A DNA stretch of 64,000 nucleotides. Origin: Lodderomyces elongisporus. Taxonomy: Eukaryota > Ascomycota > Pichiomycetes > Serinales > Debaryomycetaceae. Below the pieces are notes generated by a model. The model ran no database searches, was not told the origin of the DNA, and saw nothing but the letters and a program-made list of their open reading frames with translations. The stretch is taken from the NCBI RefSeq assembly GCF_030384665.1, contig NC_083673.1, forward strand, positions 2,055,501-2,119,500, given 5' to 3'. Both the position numbers and the translations under genes were made by a program. Positions 1-7,788 of this stretch are shown here, one piece after another. Position 1 is the first letter of the stretch. The number at the start of each line of letters is the position of its first letter.

Positions 1-240
1 AAATATAGAAGGGTATTGTATAGGGTATAAACCCTGCTAAAGCACACTCACGTGATTACTTTATCGATGAGGGAAAAAAATTGTTAGTGTTTGTCTCGTT
101 CGCATTCGCATTCCCATTCGCATTCTCACCTGGACTCCATTTCACGCTTGCAAGGACTTACCAGACAAAATATACTGAAAAAATTGAAAACGATAGTGAG
201 CCAACTCAGATACAACTGATAAACACCAAAACACTAAGCA
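1..240 (+). promoter_or_regulatory. RPL2 promoter with Tbf1-like and Cbf1-like sites
   Basis: Immediately upstream of RPL2 the sequence carries clustered AGGGT/ACCCT elements (AGGGTAT at about 9-15 and 22-28, AAACCCT at 29-35) followed by the palindrome TCACGTGA at 48-55. In Candida albicans ribosomal-protein promoters are known to use Tbf1 (AGGGTT-like sites) and Cbf1 (CACGTG) instead of Rap1. The arrangement here fits that, but binding is inferred. The promoter may extend beyond the left edge of the window. Confidence 0.55.
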
Positions 241-1489
241 ATGGGTATGTGATAGCAACATCAACAATAACATGGAGCATATATCGGTAGTCATAAGATG
301 ATGAGCAAGGGAAAACACAGCAACAAGCGGAATCAGTGATATCTCATCATTTTTCATGGTATTGGAAAAAGACATTACAAACAACGACAACAGCAACAGC
401 AACATCATCATAATTATCTTCTATATCGTCACAGTTATCTGCTGTATCATATCTTTAATGCCTTGACCAGAGGGAAACAGACAATAAGGAACTGATATCG
501 ATTAGTTTGGAAGCAGTATTTGGCACGAAGATCTGCCTGGTCATTGTCATTGATTTTGACTTTGATTTTGAGTTCTGATTTGATACGTTTCATAAGCTTT
601 CAGTGTTCTTTTTTTGCAACTCGCTGTTCTTATTGATTACCAACAGGTAGATGCCGATGTCTTTTTTACAATTTAAATTTTTTTCTGCTTTTTCTGAAAT
701 ACTAACTTCAATTTTTTTTTCTTTATAGGTAGAGTCATCCGTAATCAAAGAAAAGGTGCTGGTTCCATTTTCACCTCTCACACTAGATTGAGAAAAGGTG
801 CCGCCAAGTTAAGAACCTTGGATTACGCTGAACGTCACGGTTACATTCGTGGTGTTGTCAAGCAAATCATCCACGACCCAGGTAGAGGTGCCCCATTGGC
901 CAAGGTTGCTTTCAGAGACCCATACAGATACAAGTTGAGAGAAGAAACCTTTATTGCTAATGAAGGTGTCTACACTGGTCAATTTATCTACGCCGGTAAG
1001 AAGGCTTCATTGAATGTCGGTAACATCTTGCCATTAGGTGCTTGCCCAGAAGGTACCATTGTTTCAAACGTTGAAGAGAAGGTTGGAGACAGAGGTGCAT
1101 TGGGTAGAACCTCAGGTAACTACGTTATCATTATCGGACACAACCCAGACGAAAACAAGACCAGAGTTAAGTTGCCATCTGGTGCTAAGAAGATTATTTC
1201 TTCCGATGCCAGAGGTGTCATTGGTGTTGTTGCCGGTGGTGGTAGAATCGATAAACCATTGTTGAAGGCTGGTAGAGCTTTCCACAAATACAAGGTGAAG
1301 AGAAACTCATGGCCAAAGACCAGAGGTGTTGCTATGAACCCAGTTGATCACCCTCACGGTGGTGGTAACCATCAACACATTGGTAAGGCTTCTACTATTT
1401 CTAGAGGTGCTGTTTCCGGTCAAAAGGCAGGTTTGATTGCTGCCAGAAGAACTGGTTTGTTGCGTGGTACTCAAAAGACTTCCGATTAA
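241..1489 (+). CDS. RPL2: 60S ribosomal protein L2 (uL2), spliced
   Basis: Universal large-subunit protein uL2, which binds 23S/25S-type rRNA near the peptidyl-transferase centre. The coding sequence is exon 1 at 241-244 (ATGG) joined to exon 2 at 729-1489, giving 254 residues, the same length as yeast Rpl2. The junction restores the N-terminus [13 protein letters not shown]; without the intron the frame opens only at a TTG. The C-terminal region holds the conserved block [19 protein letters not shown], with the His-rich loop essential in all uL2 proteins. The four-base first exon is the same design as in S. cerevisiae RPL2A/B. CTG codons are avoided, as expected for a highly expressed gene in this clade. 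Convergent with the RRT5-like gene 130 bp downstream. Confidence 0.97.
245..728 (+). other. RPL2 intron (484 nt)
   Basis: The donor GTATGT starts at 245. A perfect branch site TACTAAC lies at 700-706, followed by a T-run and acceptor TATAG ending at 728. Splicing joins ATGG to GTAGAGTC and recreates Gly2-Arg3-Val4. An ATGATGA C-box-like heptamer occurs at 298-304, but no matching D box lies at snoRNA distance, so no embedded snoRNA is claimed. Confidence 0.93.
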
Positions 1490-1619
1490 GCAAATTGTTT
1501 AATTTCATAAATATAATGTATACAATACGTAAATTGAATAGTTTTGGTGGGTAAGTTTTTTTTTAAATTAAAAAATTACATAAAGAGGAAATTTTATTAT
1601 AAAAAGAGCTAAATTTGAG

Positions 1620-2667
1620 TTAGCTTATTGTAGAGTGAGCAAGCGGGGTAACGATTGGTTCAGCAAAATCGGAACTAGCTGACAGGTTTGGACTAATCCT
1701 GGTGTTGATGACCTTTTCAAGCTCATTGTATTTACAATGACTTGCTTTTCGTTCTTCATCTTGTTCTTCATCTTGTTCTTCATCTTGTTGTTGTTCTTGT
1801 TCTTCAACCACAACTTCTTTTCTTTTTGCTGTTGAATATTTTGGGCCATGCACCACTTCTTCGTCATGGTATTGTTCCTCTTGTTTTGGTGACACCTCAT
1901 TCATCTCCTTTTCCTCCTCCAGTTCCAGTTCCTGTTCCTGTCCCTCCTCCGCCTCCGCCTCATTCTCCTTTGTGATGTTTGGATATTCTGAGTACCGAAT
2001 GTCGCAATGATTGATTGCAACATTGTGCTCAGATTTGGGTGGAACTTGTACAGAGGCAACAGTTTGCAGTTCATTGACGTTTTCTGTATATACATAGGGT
2101 AATCGGGTGATCATCTGAGCATTCTTGATTAATCTCTCTTCTTTGTTCTGGTCAATTAACAAAAGCTTTACATGTTTTCCGTTGAATTCTTTGGTTTTCA
2201 ATTTTGCAACAACCAACTCACCGTATCCCTGGGATGCATGAAATGTCACCAAAATATTTTTGTATTCCCCAGCAAACCGTTTGAATTTTGTCTTTTTGAC
2301 TTCCAAAATTGTAACCTTGAACGGTAAAACATCTTTAAAATAATCTAGTATAGTTTGCATATTGATTCCTTCCGTTATTTTTGAAAGCAAAATTGTATAG
2401 CGCTTGAAAATATTTGACAGGTTCCTATCTATAAATAAGCCATTTTCTTGGGTCGATGACGAACCATCAATTAATTCAATTGCTTCCACTGCTTCATTCT
2501 CGTTTTCATTGAGCTCTACAACTGAATCACTCCCTGTCTGTTGAGTAACTTGAAGTTGTGACAAAAATGATGGTGCGGGCTCTCCTATTCTTGCTTCCTC
2601 TTGATCCTCTTGATCCTCTTGATCCTCTTGATCCTCTTGATTCTCTTGTACCTCCTCCACCTCCACC

Positions 2668-2702
<35 letters not shown>

Positions 2703-3057
2703 TCCTTCTTCGTGCAAATTATTACTTTTTAAAAATTTATTCCACTTCCATGTTAAATGGAAATACCTAGCGCCAAAGTTGCTGGAAGTCAAAGGTGTAT
2801 AAGGGTTTGATTTCTTCATGGAAATCTTTTTACCATTAAGAAGCGCACCGTCTAGTTCTTTAACAGCAAGTTCGGCCTGCTTTTCTGTAGCAAATTCGGC
2901 ATATGCAATCCCCAAAGATTTGCGTCTCCCAGATCTACTGAACCTAACTGTAGAGCTTGGAACTAGTACATTCACACTGAAATAGTTATTATGTTAGTTG
3001 AACAATATCAGAAAAATGGAAGTCAAGAAGTCGGTTGCAAAAAAAGGGGGAAGAAAT

Positions 3058-3107
<50 letters not shown>

Positions 3108-3237
3108 TAAGGGAAGAAGGTTGAAGTTGGACGTACAGATTGTATTTGCATAGTAATTGCAGCAAATCTTCTTCTGTGGTTGAGTAGTGTAAATTCTTGA
3201 TATAAACTCGAAACCCTTTTGAAGATATTTCCGTCAT
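1620..3237 (-). CDS. RRT5: RRM RNA-binding protein, Rrt5-like, spliced
   Basis: Reconstructed as exon 1 at 3137-3237 and exon 2 at 1620-2976, 485 residues. The join reads KYN-L-VNVLVPSS, placing an intact RRM near residues 8-90: RNP2-like VYIKNL, then RNP1-like GIAYAEF, then LDGALLNGKKI. The order and wording (a VLVPS strand, a SGRRKSLGIAYAEF strand) resemble S. cerevisiae Rrt5, an RRM protein of uncertain role linked to rDNA transcription screens. A second, weaker RRM-like region follows (KRYTILLSKITEGINMQTIL onward). Between and after them are strongly acidic stretches, including a pure QED repeat from a 9-bp tandem repeat, and EEQDEEQDEE near the C-terminus. At 485 residues it is much longer than Rrt5 (about 290), mostly from these expansions. 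The symbol is by resemblance only. Confidence 0.6.
2596..2649 (-). repeat. 9-bp tandem repeat encoding Gln-Glu-Asp
   Basis: TCCTCTTGA (plus strand) is repeated perfectly five times at 2596-2640, with a degenerate sixth copy to 2649. On the coding strand it encodes the QED triplets of the RRT5-like protein. The 9-bp unit keeps the frame, so copy number can vary without breaking the gene. Confidence 0.9.
2977..3136 (-). other. Intron of the RRT5-like gene (160 nt) containing a GA microsatellite
   Basis: Read on the minus strand, the donor is GTACGT (first base at 3136), a known variant of GTATGT. The branch site is AACTAAC, close to the acceptor TTTCAG ending at 2977. Splicing keeps the frame and joins the two halves of the RRM. 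Without it exon 1 runs into a low-complexity Ser/Leu translation and loses RNP1. Most of the centre is (AG)n at 3067-3101. Confidence 0.85.
3067..3101. repeat. (AG)n dinucleotide microsatellite
   Basis: About 17 uninterrupted AG units inside the RRT5-like intron. On the transcribed sense this is a CU-rich run between donor and branch point. Confidence 0.95.
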
Positions 3238-4107
3238 TGCTTGGAAATTGAAAAATGGTGTTGTACAATTGTAACTTGCTAGACTTTGAGTATACTGTTA
3301 CTCGGTGTTTTCACGACCAAATGTGTTGCAAAATTTTGGTGTCAAAAACGCGCGAAACTAAAGATGGTTTTTATATGCATCTGTTAAAGAAAAAGAAAGT
3401 AAAAGAATCTAAAAGAAAGCACGAAATAAAGTACTACACGTGATTCAAGAATAATTATCTACATGTATGAAAATGTATACATCGTCATTAGTTCCATCAT
3501 CATCATCATCTTTTTTAGTATTTTTTTCGGTAATGACAAACATACGTATATATATATATATATATATGCATATAGATCCTACCGACATAGTAAAGTGTTG
3601 TTGAAAACTTTCAACTTTGAATGTTAAATCATTCTACAATAAGATATGTGACTTCAATTGTCTCCTTCTACGCTTCCCGCAAATGCTAGCAACAAACTCC
3701 AGAAAAATACATCGATACAACCAAGATCAAGATATGAAAAAGAAAAAAAATAAAAATGACAAAAATAGGAGTAGAGGTTGAAATTCAATATCAAAACACA
3801 CCAACGCCTGAAGATATAGATTTAATTATAGAAAACCAATTTGCATTGAGCTAGTGATGAAAAAACATTATTGCAATAGATGAAATTCCTATAAAAAACA
3901 ATTATGTTGACGAAAAAAACAAACGGAATTCTTGCCCATGCTGAAACAACTTTGACCCAATATTATGATGGAACAAACATATGCCCCTCTTCTACGAGTA
4001 AATGTATAATCTTGTTAACGTACAGTGTATATTAAAAAAAAAATTAAACTCAACAATAAACTATTCAACATCAAGTTCCATCAAGCAAAACAATAATTGC
4101 AATTTGC
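3238..4107. other. Intergenic: RRT5-like promoter and RPL29 3' flank
   Basis: No confident gene. It contains CACGTGA at 3437-3443, 200 bp upstream of the RRT5-like start, a (TA)n run at 3547-3567, and a 32-codon ATG ORF at 3756-3854 on the plus strand whose translation looks unusually protein-like (see findings). Confidence 0.6.
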
Positions 4108-4296
4108 TTATGATGATTCAGCTCTTGCCTTAGCTAAAGCTTTAGCAGTACCGTGCAAAGCATATCTGTGGTTTCTTCTGAACTTTGAGTCCACACCTTT
4201 CAATGATGGGTACTTGTAGGTCTTTGGCTTTTTGATACCGTTCTTGTGAGCCTTCTTAGTTTGGTTGTGGGCGGTGTGATTCTTACTTTTAGCCAT
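4108..4296 (-). CDS. RPL29: 60S ribosomal protein L29 (eL29)
   Basis: A 62-residue, very basic protein beginning [20 protein letters not shown] and containing [17 protein letters not shown] and [15 protein letters not shown], the full eL29 signature. It is three residues longer than S. cerevisiae Rpl29. eL29 is a small eukaryote-specific large-subunit protein that sits at the subunit surface and assists joining. The start is fixed by family conservation. Directly before the ATG, on the minus strand, is a splice acceptor preceded by a perfect branch site, so the gene very likely has an intron in its 5' untranslated region. Same strand as RPL8, about 1.06 kb downstream of it. Confidence 0.97.
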   Translation of the reverse strand: MAKSKNHTAHNQTKKAHKNGIKKPKTYKYPSLKGVDSKFRRNHRYALHGTAKALAKARAESS

Positions 4297-4803
4297 CTAG
4301 AAAAAAAAAGAAAAGAAATAGTCTGTTAGTATTCAAAAATTCTTTCAATTAGCAAATTGCAAAAAGAATTCAAAACGAGAAGCAGATAAAGTCAAAAGGT
4401 ATCATTAGACAAACGTTGGTTTCAAAATTAGGTATATTTCAAGTTCTCAAATCAAATAGTTTTGTATTATCTCTTGCCCTAATGATTCGAGTCATTTTCT
4501 CGTATTCCTTTAATGACCCTGAATGGTTTGTGTTTCAAACAATTTTTGACTTCAATATTCTTAGCTAAAAATGTATCAATATACCTTTCAACTTGTATTC
4601 GTTTGCCCCCCCTTTATCGAATTGTTGAAGAACATTTTTTTTTTTTAACAAAAAACTTTTTGAGTGCTTACCGAACGTTCAAACCTTCTTAATTATTTCT
4701 TTTCACAAGTCTTCCTTAGCTTTAACGTTCGTGGCCTTAGAGATCTCTTGATCTGCTTTCTCGTTCTGATTTCCATGCTTCCATTCCGTGTATCACGACA
4801 TAC
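4297..4803 (-). other. Probable 5'UTR intron of RPL29
   Basis: On the minus strand TACTAAC (plus-strand GTTAGTA at 4325-4331) is followed by a pyrimidine tract and TAG abutting the ATG, so the acceptor is at 4297. The best donor is GTATGT at 4803-4798, giving a 507-nt intron. An alternative donor GTAAGC at 4671-4666 would give 375 nt. The acceptor and branch site are clear; the donor choice is uncertain and the outer coordinate reflects the GTATGT option. Confidence 0.7.
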
Positions 4804-5355
4804 TTTTGTTGATGTTTACTATTGAATAAGCAAGGAAAGAGGTTCGATAGTATACTCTCTTCTCTATCGTTGATAATTTTCCATTTACTGGGTTTCCTTG
4901 TTCTGTGCGAATGAGGGTTACAGAGTACATCCACGCCGCAGCAACTACCATGACAACCACTATTACTACTACTACTACTACTACTAACATTGACACTAAC
5001 ACTAATACAACCGGAAGTACCACAAAAAGAGACCAAAAATTACTAGACGTACAAAAAGTAAAAAGACAAATTAGGTTTAAAGCCCTAAGTTTCACATGCA
5101 GCGCCAATACTGACTTTTAGAGCAATAGTACCGATACCAGTACCAGCACCACCCATCAATACATGACTTTATAAAACAAGAGGATAAAATGTTGAAATTA
5201 ATGGATGAAGTCAATGATCATGGTAATCATATTGATAATAATAACGATGATGGTTGCAATGATTAGAATAGAGAATGCAATTATTGCCAGTTATTAACGA
5301 GTATCAAAAAAAAAAATTCCATATACTATACAAAATGTAAAAAAAAGACACAAGC
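4804..5355 (-). other. Intergenic: RPL29 promoter and RPL8 3' flank
   Basis: Holds an (ACT)n run at about 4965-4985 and AGGGTTA/GCCCTAA elements (near 4913 and 5082) that resemble Tbf1 sites seen in Candida ribosomal-protein promoters. Open frames here translate to Thr or Val runs from the triplet repeat and are not genes. Confidence 0.5.
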
Positions 5356-6144
5356 TTAGTGACCAGCAGCAGCTTGAGCGGCGAGCTTTTCTCTCTTGGC
5401 AATCTTGTCATTAGCCTTTGAGCCCATAATACCACCACCCCAGTGCTTCTTGTTCTCTTCGTATTTCTGCAAGTAGTTAGCATCAATGGTTGAGATCAAC
5501 TTGGACAATTCAGCTTCATCAGCAGAGTTGACTTCGGTCAAAGCAGCAACTGATGAGGTCTTCTTGTGAACCAAGGTTCCCAATCTAGCCTTACCTTTCA
5601 CAATGGCGTATGGGACACCCATCTTCTTACACAAAGCTGGCAAAAAGACAACCAATTCGATTGGGTCAACATCGTTGGCAATCAAAACCAACTTAGCCTT
5701 CTTGTTTTCAATCAAGGAAACAACGTGGTTCAAACCGTACTTGACAACAACTGGCTTTGGTGAAGCATCCTTAGCGGATTTACCTTCAGCAACAGCAGCA
5801 GCCTCTTTAGTCAAACGCTCCTTCTTTTCAGCAGCAGTTTCTGGTCTATACTTGTTGAAAAGCTTAAAAGTTTGGGCAGCAGTGTTCTTGTCCAAGGTTT
5901 GACTAAATTGAGCAATAGATGGTGGGACCTTCAATCTCAAAGACAAAATCTTCTTTTGTCTTTGCAATCTAACGTATTCTGGCCATTTTACAAATCTGGA
6001 AAGGTTTCTCTTTGGTTGGATACTTTGACCAATACCAAAGTTTCTTGGTGTAGATTCAATCAAAGGATTCTTTGGCGCGGTTGAGCCTTTTGATTTTGTA
6101 GAAAATGGTGCTGGAGCAACTTTCTTAGAAGATGGCTGTGTCAT
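5356..6144 (-). CDS. RPL8: 60S ribosomal protein L8 (eL8, L7Ae family)
   Basis: A 262-residue member of the L7Ae/eL8 family, close to yeast Rpl8 (256). The N-terminal half is the eukaryotic extension ([33 protein letters not shown], then a [11 protein letters not shown] helix). The C-terminal half is the L7Ae RNA-binding fold with [53 protein letters not shown], where the [10 protein letters not shown] segment is diagnostic. It binds kink-turn rRNA in the large subunit and acts in early 60S assembly. The start matches the family. It is divergent from SSY1 across 1.6 kb. Confidence 0.97.
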   Translation of the reverse strand: MTQPSSKKVAPAPFSTKSKGSTAPKNPLIESTPRNFGIGQSIQPKRNLSRFVKWPEYVRLQRQKKILSLRLKVPPSIAQFSQTLDKNTAAQTFKLFNKYRPETAAEKKERLTKEAAAVAEGKSAKDASPKPVVVKYGLNHVVSLIENKKAKLVLIANDVDPIELVVFLPALCKKMGVPYAIVKGKARLGTLVHKKTSSVAALTEVNSADEAELSKLISTIDANYLQKYEENKKHWGGGIMGSKANDKIAKREKLAAQAAAGH

Positions 6145-7788
6145 TGAGTATTGTTAATAAAAGGTGTTCTCAAACTTAATCTCAACAAACAATCCCTTTC
6201 ATTTAACATTGAATAATACTCTACAGTATCAATAAGATACTCAGCCAGTGCATCATAGAAGCGATGACACAAGGTGCAACAACTCAAGGGTTTCAAAACA
6301 TGCTTGTTTGCAACCAGTAAAGGAATATAAAGTCAAACATGTAGCAAGAAATAAAATGAAAACTCCCCTTCTCGTTGTTATGAACAAATATCACCACTCC
6401 TTGATGCACAGAAAACCGTTCATCATCAATTTCTTTTTTCCAACAAACAAATGATAGAGTGCCAAAAAAGAAAAAAGAAAATTTGAAGATAAAGTAGATT
6501 AATCTATGTCATTAAAGGAGGATGTTGTTCCAGCATTACTAGCCTTCTTTGGCTAAACATACCATTATTAAAACTTAATAAATGTGAATATGTGTTTATA
6601 TAAACAATATGAGTAAATATAAGATGAAGGGATAAGAAGGAGAAGTAAGTAAAAACAGGAGCAGGGAAATTTTTTTTTTTGAGTCTATTTTTTTTATTTT
6701 TCCTCTGCTTCTCCTCCTTCTTCTTCTTCTTCTGATTGTATAGTCTGGTTTTGGTTTTGTTTTTCGTTCTCTGTGTATATTGAAATTTCTATCTGTGAAA
6801 AAAATTAACTGAATAAATTGAGAAACATTGTGCAAAAACGTAAAAAAATAGAAACAGGAAACAGGAAACAAAAATTTCTCTATATATCAAACTTTTACAT
6901 GCTGCACGCTACTCATCGCTACCAATTTCAAATTTTCCTAAAAAATTTTTTTTTTTTTTTTTATTCTTATTTTTCCTCTTCTTGATCCGTTGCGCACGAC
7001 TCCAGATTTAGTATAAATACTAGCCCTTCCCCTGGTCTCCCTTATTCTGAAAACCAAATCTCTTTGCCATTTGGCTTAGATCCAGTGTAGTATCTGTTCT
7101 TTTCAGTGTAATAGCTGAAATGTCATCATTGATGGCAAATACAAATATAATTTTTTACATTTATTTTTGGAACAAATGGTGGGATTGGTTTCAAATGGGC
7201 TTGCTCATAATCATTCCCACACAGTGTCGTTGCCATTACACGTTCATCGAGGCTCCTGACGCGAATTAGTTTTATACAAAAAAAAACATATACACCCCAT
7301 TTTTAAGTAAGGGTCATGATGAAGGATTTTTGGTTTTTAAAAAATAAGAATTTTCTTTATCATGAGAGTGTATGTGATTCAATATTCATAAAGATTGAAT
7401 CATATACCTTATTTAAAATTAAACAAAGTTGGTGTTTATGTTTTTTTTTCTGTCCCTGTGTGTCTGCATCTTGATCCCTTTATCCATTTATCCCTTTCTG
7501 TCTGTCCTTTCTGAATTTTTGAATTTTGAACGTTGAACGTTGAACCTTGAACCTTGTTTCCCATTCTCTTTTGTTTCCCTTTCTTAAAAATAAAAAGGGG
7601 GCGAGTCACGGGTTTTGCGGTCCTTTGATCCTCTATATACTCCTTCTCGCTCTTTTTTCGCTCTTTGATAAGCTCAAATTGTGACTGCGTTATTTATTAT
7701 TCTAGATATGCCCAAGACCCTCCATTAAAGATATTTATTGTATGAGTAGACACGGAAACATATAAGATCGCAATCAGAATTATTTGCT
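6145..7788. other. Intergenic: divergent RPL8 / SSY1 regulatory region
   Basis: 1.6 kb with no confident gene. It carries T-runs (for example 6951-6961) and a pyrimidine-rich stretch on the SSY1 side (7440-7660). A 16-codon ATG ORF at 6505-6555 is noted under findings. A short ATG ORF also lies in the RPL8 leader. No tRNA boxes were recognised. Confidence 0.5.

Noticed and set aside
245..728. Possible C/D snoRNA in the RPL2 intron (ATGATGA at 298-304)
   Set aside because: The first downstream CTGA (492-495) is about 190 nt away and no terminal stem or clear C'/D' pair was seen, so the match is probably chance.
1742..1975. Plus-strand frame of Leu/Val/Pro repeats opposite the RRT5-like gene
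   Set aside because: It is the complement of the Glu/Gln repeat coding sequence on the minus strand.
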